Positions 10,640 to 19,514 of a stretch of 64,000 nucleotides of DNA are shown piece after piece. This DNA comes from Symbiodinium natans (Eukaryota > Sar > Dinophyceae > Suessiales > Symbiodiniaceae), in contig CAJNDS010002143.1 in the NCBI GenBank assembly GCA_905221605.1, positions 444,061-508,060 of the forward strand, written 5' to 3'. The position numbers and the translations under genes are program-made. Numbering within the stretch: position 1 is the stretch's first letter; each line of letters begins with the position of its first letter. The notes under the pieces are model-generated. The model saw nothing but the letters and a program-made list of their open reading frames with translations. It was not told where the DNA came from and made no database searches.

Positions 10640-11000
10640 GTAAGGCATCCAGGGGCGGGTATCGGGCGCGGGGCAGCACAACGAGACGGTAGCAGCCATG
10701 CGACCTGTGCGTCACCCAGACCAAGGAGCCTGGCGAGTCAGCACGTGCTGCAGGTGGGCAGCAACGAAGGCGTCCCTGCCGAGGGGAACACCCAGGATGA
10801 CAATCTCAATGTTGAGGGCGGGATCGCCAAACCAAACTGCGAAGCCCGGGCGACATCGCTGCAACCGGGAGGGCTGATGCCGGCGGCGTTCCAAGGCAGT
10901 CTTGGCGTTGGCAGCGACGCCAGCGCGCGTCTCGATGGGACGTGACAGTGCCGAGTGTATTTAACGTCCAAGAAAGCCGCGAGACACTCGCCGGGGCGCA
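10640..11000 (-). pseudogene. LINE fragment: RT around a mutated catalytic motif
   Basis: The minus strand starts with MRPGECLAAFLDVKY (about 10997-10955), where the family has FLDD. The second catalytic aspartate is replaced by valine. It continues, with frame changes, through LPWNAAGISPPG and VILGVPLGRDAFVAAHLQ (about 10885-10740). The loss of the aspartate confirms that the copy is dead. Confidence 0.65.
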
Positions 11001-11490
11001 TTTTTGTTCGCACGATTTTTTCCGCAGCATGTTCTCGCCGGGGTCGGGGGTCGGGAGGGAGGGGCCGCACCGCCGCGGCGGCACGCGGCTGGTGGGCGGG
11101 GGGCGATGCCAGCGGCCATCGGGGATGGTGGCGGTTCGGTGGCGAGCCAGGAGGCGCAGGAAGGTTGCTTCGGCGCCGAAGCGCCGACCCACTTCCAGGC
11201 CAACGACGACCAAGCGGCACCGCCGGGCACGGAGAAGCTCGGGATACATGCCGTGTCGGTGCGCCGCGCAGCGGTGACAGAGCGCCCCGGCTCAACATCA
11301 GCCCACGGGTGGGGCTCGCCCGTACGTGTGAGCGGGGAGACGAGCGTGGCGTCAACCGCGAGCTGCGAGCCGTGCCAAGGGGACAAGCCGTTTTTTTTTT
11401 TTTTTAACGGCACGACTTCGATGCGCCTATGGTCTGCGACGAGTACGTCGATGTTCTTGTCGGCGACGCGGGCGTTCTAGCGACACGGGA
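11001..11490 (-). pseudogene. LINE fragment: nuclease-like domain interrupted by a T-run
   Basis: The minus strand reads RVADKNIDVLVADHRRIEVV (11475-11415), SQLAVDATLVSPLTRTGEP (11370-11310), YPELLRARRCRLVVVGLEV and GRRFGAEATFLRLLAR (11249-11150). A run of about 15 T (11391-11405, plus strand) interrupts the NGL position of the conserved motif. The 3' tail GCTGCGGAAAAAATCGTGCG lies at 11028-11006 and abuts the next RT fragment directly. Confidence 0.7.
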
Positions 11491-11534
11491 ACGGACGGTT
11501 TTTGCCGAACTGCACCCACAACCGACGGTCGTAT

Positions 11535-11590
11535 ACGGTCGTCAGCATGGATCGGATTGACGTCGGTCGTCAGCATGGATGGGGGTGACG
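11535..11590. repeat. Short direct repeat GTCGTCAGCATGGAT
   Basis: The string GGTCGTCAGCATGGAT occurs at about 11539 and again at about 11568, followed by CGGATTGACGT and GGGGGTGACGT respectively. It is a two-copy imperfect repeat with unit of about 29 bp between LINE fragments. Confidence 0.6.
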
Positions 11591-11889
11591 TCGCCCAAGC
11601 GGCGATGCGCCGGGACGCCCAATTGGCCGCCCGTGACGACCTGCGACCCGGGTAGGTTTGCCGTTTTAGCAGTTTGCCAAGCCGCAGAGGCATCTGAGAT
11701 ATGACGCGATGTGATTCATGGTTTTGTAAATTCAAATTCCGATTATTGCATAATTGCATGTTCTGTGATGCAGACACTTGCATATGACATGTGTTGTTTC
11801 ACTGTTCTGACAGTGACCCACGGTCGTTTCTGGGCCTTCCTCTCTCTGGACGACACGCGCGTGTCCTGTCAGCCAGACCGGGCGTGCGC

Positions 11890-12280
11890 TATTGTCCTGC
11901 TGTGCTGCCCCGCGCGCCCAGTACACGCTACGCACGGCGCTGACGGTCATGACCAGGCCAGTTATTGATGCGCGCCGCGCCCCGCAGTACCCATCACCGA
12001 CGGAGGAGTTTGCAGGCGAGCACGATGCGGAAGTCATGCTGCGTTTGCGCGAGCTCTTGGTCGATTTACCCCTTCATCTCCATGCCCTGGCAGCCAGGCG
12101 GGCCAGGCTACCCTGCAGGCTGGGAGGTCTGGTCATCCTCTCCGCCACCGATGGGCGTGCATCAGCCTTTTGTGCTTCCACGACACCCGCGCGTGGTGGC
12201 CGAAGGCGGGGTCGTACACCCACCTCATCGCCCAGGTGGAGGGTGGGGAGCAGGGGGAGAAGCTCAGGCCGGCCTTTTTC
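11890..12280 (+). pseudogene. LINE fragment: RT thumb, plus strand
   Basis: Plus-strand frames read CCAAPRAQYTLRTALT (11900-11945), EFAGEHDAEVMLRLRELL (12007-12060), and RARLPCRLGGLVILSAT (12100-12150), matching the region after the catalytic motif. The next plus-strand piece starts again upstream of this region, so the two are separate copies. Confidence 0.6.
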
Positions 12281-12299
12281 TTTCTTGCCCCTGGCAGGA

Positions 12300-12735
12300 G
12301 GAGCTAGAACCAGAAGATGAGCCAGGAGAACATGCCTTTGCTTACCTGGACGACACTTTCGTCGCGGCCTCCCAAGCTCGCGTTCACGCGCGCCTGGAAT
12401 GCCGCCGGCGTCAGCCCTCCCGGTTGGAGCGAAATCGCCTCGGACTCCGGCGATCCCGCCCTCAACACCGAGGGATTGTCGTCCTGGGTGTTCCCCTCGG
12501 CAGTGACGCCTTCGTTGCATGGGGCACAAGTCGCCGGACACCTCGCGGGCTGAGCCTCGTCGAGCCAAAGGCCGGACGGTAGGTTCAACACTGCTCGCAG
12601 CCTACCGGGCGAAAGAGCGCACCTATCCGGAGCTGTGATGAGCTGTGCGGTCCCGCCGCTGCCACCTCACCGTGCTCGCATCGATGCATGGGAGCCGATG
12701 GAATGAAGACGCGTACTGGAAGGGAGCGCAGACTG
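12300..12735 (+). pseudogene. LINE fragments: YLDD motif and nuclease-like domain, plus strand
   Basis: Plus-strand reading gives HAFAYLDDTFVAAS (12331-12372), then in a second frame WNAAGVSPPGWSEIASD, then IVVLGVPLGSDAFVAWG (12475-12525). Further on come YRAKERTYPEL followed by two stops (12605-12640), SRRCHLTVL and SRWNEDAYW (12650-12720). The segment between catalytic motif and nuclease-like domain is missing, so this is an internally deleted or composite copy. Confidence 0.65.
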
Positions 12736-13205
12736 CAATGAGACCGTTGCCAACGGCTGGGTGGCGTGACAGTTGTTCGTCAGCGGCGACGAGAGCGTCG
12801 TGCGCTGGGGCAAGCGCAGTGCCGTGTTCGCATCCCTTATGGCGCGCCGCTGGCCCGCCGCGTCCCACCAGGAGTACGTGGACTGCTGCCCATACCATCC
12901 ATACCACAAGCGCACCAAGGGCAGGAGCGCCGGAGCGACCTCTGATAGTTTGCGCAAGAACGCGGCGCGCAAGATCGTAGCGGACGCGTTGAGGCCGTCG
13001 AGCGACACGACACTGGCCGCAGAGTCGAGGTCGACAACGGCTCGCAGCATCCCGACAAGGCATCGGTGCCGGCGAGGCTGCGGGACACGAGAGTCGCGAT
13101 GCCGCGGATGCTGCCGCCAGGTTTACGGAGGGCGGCGAGGCGGGAGAGCACGAGGGCCGTGGGCACGTCGTCAGCGTCGTCAGCGTCGTCAAGCAGCATT
13201 TGGTA
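12640..13205 (-). pseudogene. LINE fragment: N-terminal half of RT
   Basis: The minus strand from 13199 reads LLDDADDADDVPTALVLSRL, AALRKPGGSIRGIATLVSR (RT start), then in shifted frames VVSLDGLNAS (catalytic region A), RAAFLRKLSEVAPALLPLVR, YSWWDAAGQRR, and GCEHGTALAPAHDALVAADE (region B, about 12830). The 5' end is cut exactly by the outer split direct repeat of the YR retrotransposon at 13206. That element may therefore have inserted into this LINE copy, though I could not find the continuation at 19515. Confidence 0.75.
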
Positions 13206-13347
13206 ATAAACATATCGGCGACTGCATGCAGATTTGGTTTTTCTGCGGCCAACAAAGCCGTACTGAATCGCATTGGCAGAATTAAGGCAAAAGTTGGCAG
13301 CTGATAATAGAACACAGACATGATAGCATCAGGAGTGTGACTCACCC
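13206..13347 (-). repeat. Split direct repeat B, outer copy
   Basis: 142 bp beginning ATAAACATATCGGCG and ending GTGTGACTCACCC on the plus strand; the other copy is at 13579-13720 and appears identical. It forms the 3' end of the YR element and directly abuts the RT remnant on its left. Confidence 0.95.
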
Positions 13348-13464
13348 CATGCACATGCCTACGCGCCCTTGCGCTATCCAGTCTCAACGTACTAGCATCC
13401 CCCTGCGGCGCACAGCTGCCGTCCCCCCCATATGCGGTCAGAAACCAGGGTGGGCCAGGGAGGG

Positions 13465-13580
13465 AGAAAAGAGTTCTGCTGGCACGACTCCCTTGGCCTG
13501 AGCTAAGATCGTCGGTGCCTGATGTCGCGCCTGTTTATGTGTGCTGCACCATGCCTGCCCTAGCCTGACAGCACAAGCAT
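13465..13580 (-). repeat. Split direct repeat A, inner copy
   Basis: 116 bp starting AGAAAAGAGTTCTGCTGG and ending CAGCACAAGCAT (plus strand). It matches 19399-19514 with one visible difference (GAGCTAAG here, GAGCCAAG there). Its last two bases AT are shared with the start of repeat B, which fits a recombination core at the A/B junction. Confidence 0.95.
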
Positions 13581-13720
13581 AAACATATCGGCGACTGCAT
13601 GCAGATTTGGTTTTTCTGCGGCCAACAAAGCCGTACTGAATCGCATTGGCAGAATTAAGGCAAAAGTTGGCAGCTGATAATAGAACACAGACATGATAGC
13701 ATCAGGAGTGTGACTCACCC
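13579..13720 (-). repeat. Split direct repeat B, inner copy
   Basis: The second 142-bp copy of repeat B, joined without gap to repeat A. Genes of the element begin just beyond its right-hand end: the RNase H frame stops at 13800. Confidence 0.95.
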
Positions 13721-13799
13721 AACGCTGCTCCGATGTATTCACACTTTTCTGCCAACGATGCTCGACTGTCCACACGGTTCGGCTGGCGCCGCATGCTCC

Positions 13800-14400
13800 T
13801 CAGACGTGACTAACTTCAAACTGCTGACAACGTTTCCACATCACCCGCAAGGGTTGGAACCACAAGGATTGCGGGCACCACATCGGCCGAAGCTCGAAGC
13901 CATGAGCTGTGCTGAAAGGATCCTTGTCCAATTCTCTGCTGATTCCATCCGAATAATTGCTGTTACTGCCCACCCACTCGAGCCAGCATCGGACGTTGAG
14001 GAAATACAAGAGCAAATGAAACACCGCAACGATGCAATCCAGCTGCGGACCCCTAGCTGTGCCCTTGACAATGGAATAGAGTGCAGTCGTGTTGTCGCAC
14101 AGCCATAAAACGTCTCTTCCTGCGAAGATATTCCGAAAATTCATGAGGGTAATTGGCAACATGCAGCACTCACACAAAGCTATGGGATTTGCTCCAGCCC
14201 GCAACGCTGCAGGAGAATCCAAGCTTCCAGAAGTTGCTGCTGAAATTGCAAGTGCCCCCCCACTTTGTGACCTGTCACAGGGTCGTAAATCAGCACACCG
14301 CCCGAAGGGTTTGAATCAGCTTGCGCATCCGAGGCCACAACCAGGAAACCAAGCGCACTGGCTGTTACTTTGACTGTTCTAGGCACATGGAACTCCAAAA
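13800..14400 (-). pseudogene. RNase H domain of the YR retrotransposon
   Basis: The first RNase H aspartate region FLVVASDAQADSNPSGG lies at the end of the RT frame (about 14340). The rest continues in another frame as GRDVLWLCDNTTALYSIVKG (about 14130-14070), LDCIVAVFHLL, and WVGSNSNYSDGISRELDKD (13980-13920). D..., the CDNT aspartate and the SDGISR aspartate give the usual catalytic set. RNase H removes the RNA strand during cDNA synthesis. One frameshift near 14200 splits the domain. The adenine methylase domain found in many DIRS elements was not seen. Confidence 0.8.
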
Positions 14401-16136
14401 GCATCAGGAGCAAATTATACGCCCTGCACAGCTCCCGCGAATTGTCCCACGGATGCTTGTCACTGTACTGCCTGCGGCGCAAGGGGCCAAATGGAGCACG
14501 ACCAACACGCCCCCACTGCGCGAGGGCAATGAAGCCGCAAACGCCTCGAATCTTGGAGGCCTGCGCAGGGGTCGTGCGGCCTGCAGCCATCCTTGCGCGA
14601 ATCAACCCAACAGCTTTGTCCACAAGGCTCTGCTTGGCATGAAAGGAGACAGTCCATGAACTGAAGGCAGCGCTGGTGTCATGAGAAATACCGTATGAAA
14701 TACCCAAAAAATCGTTTTGCAGCGCGAGGTCTTGAGCCTTGGCTTCTTTAAAGGACTGGCCGCACTCAGTGGCCAACTCTTTCCACAGAGCTTGCCCATG
14801 CCCTCCTGCACACTCCAAATCATCTAAATGGCTGTCGTCCACGTAGAGGCTCACCATGAGATGCAGGACTCGCCTCCCAGCCGCCTCCAAGAAAAAGGAA
14901 AATCTCTCAAACTGAAAAACGCTGGCGGCAAATCCAAACAACAAGGCCCAACATGGAAAGACATGAACCTCTTTTGTTTGGGGATGTTGCACAGCCACGT
15001 TGTTGTGTCTGAGATGCCGAGGATGAACTGGCAAAATGCGGTACGCCTCCGGCAGATCTTCTGCAGCTGTGAAAAGGCGGGTGCTCTGCAACATGGTCAC
15101 TGCTCCTTCACGCGCTGCCCACGCTCCAAGCGCTCGAGCAGCCACGGCAGGCATCATGGCAGAGACCATACTGAAACGTTCCGAAAAAAGCCGTGGCAAG
15201 ATTTTGCATGCCAGCTTTAGCATCATCGATGCGTCTGCGCTTCCCGTCCGGCTGAGTATGCACAAAGGCAGGCACTACAGACCAAGAGTCTTTGCCATAT
15301 TCCACATCCAGCGACTCCACGGTTACAGGCGCGCCCGCTTTGCCATTGGCCACTTCCTTCTGGCAACTGGCCCAAAGGAATTGCAGCTCATCCTGGTCAA
15401 AATGTCTCCGGCCGTACTGCTGCAACACGGCTGGGCCTGTGCCACACAAGGTGGCCTCATCGATGTCGGGAACCTCATCAACTGCTGTCCAGATGCTGAC
15501 CGTCTCAAGCTGACCAATCAACGCAAAGCCTTGCAAAAATCCCAGAGGCAGAGTCCTGTCCGGCCACTTCATGAGGATTATCAAGGCAGCAATGAGCCCA
15601 ACATGGATGTGCCCTGCCACACTGTTGATTGACGGATGCAAAAATTTTCGCAAATGGCGGGATAGGGGCTGGCAGCGGCGCGACAATTCCTGCAGCAGGT
15701 CGCGGCCTAACTTGCGGTGGTCTCGCAAAACCGGCAAGCAATGAATGGCACACCACGCCGCAAAAGAAAAATCTGCAGAGCATGCCAAATCATCAAACGG
15801 CAACCTCTCCTCATGGGATGCTTTACAGCATGCTCGGAATAGGGCTTCCTTGCTTTGGTGAGGAAGAACTTTGCTGGGCAACGCACCTTTTTGGGCCAGG
15901 ACTGTTGTCTGCAATCCCAAGCTTGGCTGAACCTTGGCAGTTGCTGTTAGGTGACTTGTGTTGACATCCACTCGATGATCGGCAGTCCATTGGTGAAACA
16001 ACGTGAAAAACGGATGGTTGAACAAATCTTGCAGCATGGGCAATGCAAAGCCATGCAGCGCTTCTCTCGGAAACATGAAGCGGAAACCACTGACAATGGC
16101 TTCCTGGCAAAACTCCAGCTGGACTGCTGGTGGCAA
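14180..16136 (-). pseudogene. Reverse transcriptase of the YR retrotransposon (frameshifted)
   Basis: Two overlapping minus-strand frames make up the RT. The first (16136-15108, 342 codons) ends with WPDRTLPLGFLQGF, WSVVPAFVHTQPDGKRRRID, the entry region of DIRS-type RTs. The second (15265-14180, 361 codons) holds region A (TAAEDLPEAYRILPV, codons 66-80), region B (FPCWALLFGFAASVFQFERF) and the catalytic YVDDSHLDDL (codons 141-150, about 14845). A single frameshift between about 15110 and 15260 is enough to join them. The first frame begins about 75 bp after the Gag stop. The order and wording of motifs match DIRS-order RT rather than the LINE RTs elsewhere in the window. Confidence 0.85.
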
Positions 16137-16208
16137 CGCGGCGGCACAACTGCCAGACTGCAGACTGGCCCCAAGCGAAGTCTCTGGCCCGCCCTCGCCT
16201 GGGCACCA

Positions 16209-17399
16209 TCAGGCCTTGCGGGCCCTTTCCGCCTGCTTGCAGTTGATGCCACGGTGGTTGCTCATGCCACAGACTCGCGCTTGCCGGGAACCTACCTGCA
16301 CATTGCACACGTGCAGCTGCTTCTTGGGGCAAGGGCCCGACTTGACACACTGGCCACGGTTCCAATCCTGGCAGATGGCTTTGCCATCCTTCAGCGCAGT
16401 AGCATAGTAAACAGTCTTGGACTTCCTGGTGCTTTCAAGCTCCGCAGCAGGCGGAGGTGGCACGTCAGCTGAGCTTGGCAAACTCCACACTGCTTGCCTC
16501 TCAGTGTAGACTTCTCGAATGACGGCGCCGATCGTGCGCTTGCTGCCCCGAAACCGCTCACACCAGAGAGCCCTGTCCTCCTCTTCTTTGGTCACGATTT
16601 CTGGCAAGCGGCTCACGGGCATTGACATGACATACTTCTGCACCCTATGAAAATGCGCCATGCAAACATCCAGCGGGCAAAAAACATAGCTGCATGGGTC
16701 AGAATGCACATCTTCAGGAGAAGTCGGGACATCAGGCGGCGCAAACGTGCCTGCTTTAGCGAAAGCCACCATCAGCATCTCCAGCTGGATCAAAAAATTG
16801 GCTACATTTTCTTCGACATGGTCCTCTACCGTTTCAGCATGGACAATGTGCACACCCTCCGTGACCTTGGTGCGCTTCTTTTCACCGCTGAGCTGTGCTG
16901 CCAACGATTTGACTTTGAGGACTTTGTGAATGGTGAGGAGTCTGCTTTTGAAAAGGCGATTGAGATTTGACACCAGCAAATCTGACGGCGTGCGAGCTGC
17001 CGGATACCTCATCCGATAGCGCCCCCAAAAGGCAACGTGAAGAGACTCAAGCTCTTCTGTGCCCAACAAAGCTTCCAGCTCAGGGGTTTCGAGACCTTTG
17101 CGCTTCTTGTCAGCTGCTTTCTGGACAGCTTCGACTACTGCCGCCCAGGCTTTGCGAACTCTAGCCGTTTGCACGCCCTTGTTCGACAAATCCTGCACTT
17201 TGTCAATCACATGGACCCTAACCTCATCGTCATTCGTGACGAACTTGGCAAAGTCTTCAAGGCTACGGCATCCCTCATTGACTAAGAAGGCGCCGACTTT
17301 TTCATTGACATTGAACTTGAGGCACAGCTCCTTGAAGAGCTCGGAAGGGTCATCCGCAGGCTGTGCTGGGGGTTGCAGGTCTGCCACTGTCAGAGCCAT
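16209..17399 (-). CDS. Gag-like protein of the YR retrotransposon
   Basis: An uninterrupted frame of 396 codons from ATG at 17399. I chose this start rather than the first ATG of the open frame (17630) because the upstream part overlaps the end of the YR frame and looks non-conserved. The N-terminus has an acidic, helical domain containing EGCRSLEDFAKFVTND, followed by a long helical middle. Near the C-terminus is a cysteine/histidine cluster (CQDWNRGQC, then CPKKQLHVC), like the CCCH-type fingers of dinoflagellate DIRS-type Gags, and a second C..H..C group (CGMSNHRGINC). Gag would package the element RNA. It is the only ORF of the element with no visible break. Confidence 0.75.
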   Translation of the reverse strand: MALTVADLQPPAQPADDPSELFKELCLKFNVNEKVGAFLVNEGCRSLEDFAKFVTNDDEVRVHVIDKVQDLSNKGVQTARVRKAWAAVVEAVQKAADKKRKGLETPELEALLGTEELESLHVAFWGRYRMRYPAARTPSDLLVSNLNRLFKSRLLTIHKVLKVKSLAAQLSGEKKRTKVTEGVHIVHAETVEDHVEENVANFLIQLEMLMVAFAKAGTFAPPDVPTSPEDVHSDPCSYVFCPLDVCMAHFHRVQKYVMSMPVSRLPEIVTKEEEDRALWCERFRGSKRTIGAVIREVYTERQAVWSLPSSADVPPPPAAELESTRKSKTVYYATALKDGKAICQDWNRGQCVKSGPCPKKQLHVCNVQVGSRQARVCGMSNHRGINCKQAERARKA

Positions 17400-17488
17400 G
17401 CTACTGGCTGAGAGCGAGCGCTGCTCAAAGAACAAGGCCACTACGAAGCTACAAGAAAAAAGGAGTCCTGACTGCGGCAACTTCAAGG

Positions 17489-19367
17489 CTAAAAACACCG
17501 CTGGCGCTCTTTGCGCGACGCAGACATGGGTGGGTAACAAGCACGCGCTTCGGTACGCTTCTTGATTTCTTGCGCTGAAACCACCTGGCTCTTTAGATGC
17601 TCTGGCAACAAGAAAACGCAAGCTGTACAAAAAGGACGATTTGCACTGACCGCCTCAGACAAGGAGTCAAACCTCAAAGCTTTTCCTTTGAAGATGCCGT
17701 TCTTCAGCTTCTGACGCCATGAGCATACAGGGCCCACAGCATCCGCGCGGCACAGATGCATGAGAGCGCCGCGTCGGCCCGCTGACACCCAACTCTGAGG
17801 ATCAAAGACACGCTTCCCACATGGTCGCGATGGCTGCAAAGAAGGCTGGCGAGGCACATACCTTCGATTTTCCATGTGTTTCAGGTGACCTGGGGCCCGT
17901 GCTGCAAACTCCGCCTTCGCAGAGAAGTCCGCGTAGGTTGCTGCCTCCTCTTGCCAGGACTGCACCGTGGCCGCTGGCTGACGTGTCCACCAAGCCCGAA
18001 AATCCTGCCAGGACGACACGTTCGCCTCCAAAGAAGCAGCGAACGTCAAAGCGTGAAGCGCCTTGCTCTGCACTTCGTTCCCCTCGCGCTGGCCACTATA
18101 GCGGAAAGGCATGGAATTTCTGGTTGCCCTGCGATCGCGAATTGCCGCCTCGTCCATCTGCCACCCTCCCACATCAAAGCGCTCAGGCCATGGGGCACCG
18201 CGGCAATCTAGCGCTGTGGGAGCGCAGCGTCGGAAGGAGTACGAAGACACGGGCGGCGAATCCGCGCACAAGACATCTGCCAGCTGTCGCTGCGCCATGT
18301 CATTGAACTGAGACAGGGACACAGCGCGACCATCAATGTGGCAAATGAAAACAGGCGGGCTTGCCTGGTAGCAAGGCAAAGCTTGCGTGCTGTGCCATCC
18401 ATCCCAGATGCAGCGCAATGACTCTTCCAGCACCGGCAATCTCGGCACGAACCAACTGAATCGCCCTACTGACCGGCACCATGCGCAAAGCATGTCGATA
18501 TCGCAGCGGCATGAACGCCAAGACCACCATCACAGACAAGACGCACGCTGATGCCAGTTGCTGAGTTCTGGCCTCTTGCGCACGGCTGCAGAGGAAACCC
18601 ACCATAAAAGGCTCCAGCGGCACAGCCTGCCCTCGCTCCCCAGAATCGCGCAGCTCCGCCTGGTGCACAGTGCGGGGCACAGGAACTGCTTCCATATCAA
18701 GAGGCGCTTGCAAGTGTCGGGCAAGCCAGGCCAAGCGATCGTAGCATGCCTTCGGCACAGATGTCCCTTTTCCTTCGGAGGAGATGTTGATGTAATCTTC
18801 TACAAGAACTGCCGGGACGCCAGCCCCGAACTGAAGAGCTGCGCTGGACGGATTTTGACTGCGGACATGGCTCCACAATCGTTGCCACTCAGCTAGCGCA
18901 GCTTTCACCGTACGCGGCTCAAATCCCAATAGACGCGCAGACAATGACTTGACACGTCGCTGCAACATGGCTTCATCGACCACTCCAGCTTTGACACCAA
19001 ATGCTGGCGCCCAGGACATTGACAACTGAATGGCTCGGTTTACTTGCAACTGGCGCTGAATGAAATCAACCTTTACAGTGAGTGGTTTGAGCATACCTTG
19101 CGTCGCTTTAGCACGCACATGAGGCTTGCGCATCCGTGGGCCGCACGCTATGTGACCGACTTGCAGCAAGTCTTTTGCAATGACATAACCATCTGATCTG
19201 CACTCTCTTGCCTGTACCCAAGCAGCCTTGAGCGGCTCTGATGTCGGCAAATGCGTGTCAGTAAAGAAGAAGGCTAAATCATCCACCGTTTCCAGGCCTT
19301 CACGCGAAGCCCAATCCAGCAAATCCGAATAGCCATGCTTCGTCAGCCACTCCTTGATGGCATCCAT
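17489..19367 (-). pseudogene. Tyrosine recombinase of the YR retrotransposon (one frameshift)
   Basis: Two overlapping minus-strand frames. The first (19367-18333, 344 codons) starts MDAIKEWLTKHGYSDLLDW and contains SEGKGTSVPKACYDRLAWL, EPFMVGFLC and the box I arginine region FMPLRYRHALRMVPVSRAI. The second (18493-17489) continues with VFICHIDGRAVSLSQF, SSYSFRRCAPT (box II, R present, the usual first H replaced by Y), RFDVGGWQMDE and MPFRYSG, whose Y is the likely nucleophile. The frameshift lies in the 160-bp overlap. The protein would join the circular cDNA into the genome. It stands before Gag in the element and shares an N-terminal motif with it. Confidence 0.7.
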
Positions 19368-19398
19368 GGCTGAAGGCTCATGGCCTTTCTCTTTTCTA

Positions 19399-19514
19399 AG
19401 AAAAGAGTTCTGCTGGCACGACTCCCTTGGCCTGAGCCAAGATCGTCGGTGCCTGATGTCGCGCCTGTTTATGTGTGCTGCACCATGCCTGCCCTAGCCT
19501 GACAGCACAAGCAT
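19399..19514 (-). repeat. Split direct repeat A, outer copy
   Basis: 116 bp matching 13465-13580. It forms the 5' end of the YR element; the YR start codon lies 32 bp inside at 19367. Confidence 0.95.

Larger units (their letters stand above)
4075..13205. mobile_element. Nested graveyard of LINE-like RT / nuclease-domain retroelement fragments
   Basis: About 9 kb of GC-rich sequence made of many broken pieces of one retroelement superfamily. Pieces carry either the RT palm and thumb (FLDD or YLDD catalytic motif, then WNAAG, PLGSD.F, and a CA..RA.YLLR segment) or a C-terminal domain with conserved LGDH, RRIEVV.NGL, AVD.TLVSP, K...YPEL, RCRLVV and EVGGR motifs. Most pieces run on the minus strand; a few (9770-9965, 11890-12735) run on the plus strand. 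Frames are repeatedly shifted, so none can make a full protein. By analogy with R2-like elements the C-terminal domain may be a restriction-like endonuclease (inference from the spacing of D, D/E and K-Y residues). The element is known to me as a very abundant dinoflagellate repeat. Confidence 0.8.
13206..19514 (-). mobile_element. Tyrosine-recombinase retrotransposon with split direct repeats (PAT/Ngaro-like ends)
   Basis: A 6.3-kb element on the minus strand. In its own 5'-3' sense it is: repeat A (19514-19399), YR ORF, Gag ORF, RT and RNase H, repeat B (13720-13579), repeat A again (13580-13465), a 117-bp spacer, and repeat B again (13347-13206). The pattern A - genes - B A B is the split direct repeat layout of PAT and Ngaro-type YR retrotransposons, which reinsert through a circle rather than by integrase. 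The two B copies look identical over 142 bp, and the two A copies differ at one base over 116 bp. The coding parts nevertheless have several frameshifts. The YR-first gene order is not the one I know for DIRS or Ngaro (YR last) or VIPER (YR in the middle). Confidence 0.85.

Noticed and set aside
15876..15896. CGCACCTTTTT at 15883 (and at 24452) as further LINE tails
   Set aside because: The first lies inside the readable RT frame of the YR element and neither has an adjacent T-run or LINE coding remnant, so they are chance matches.
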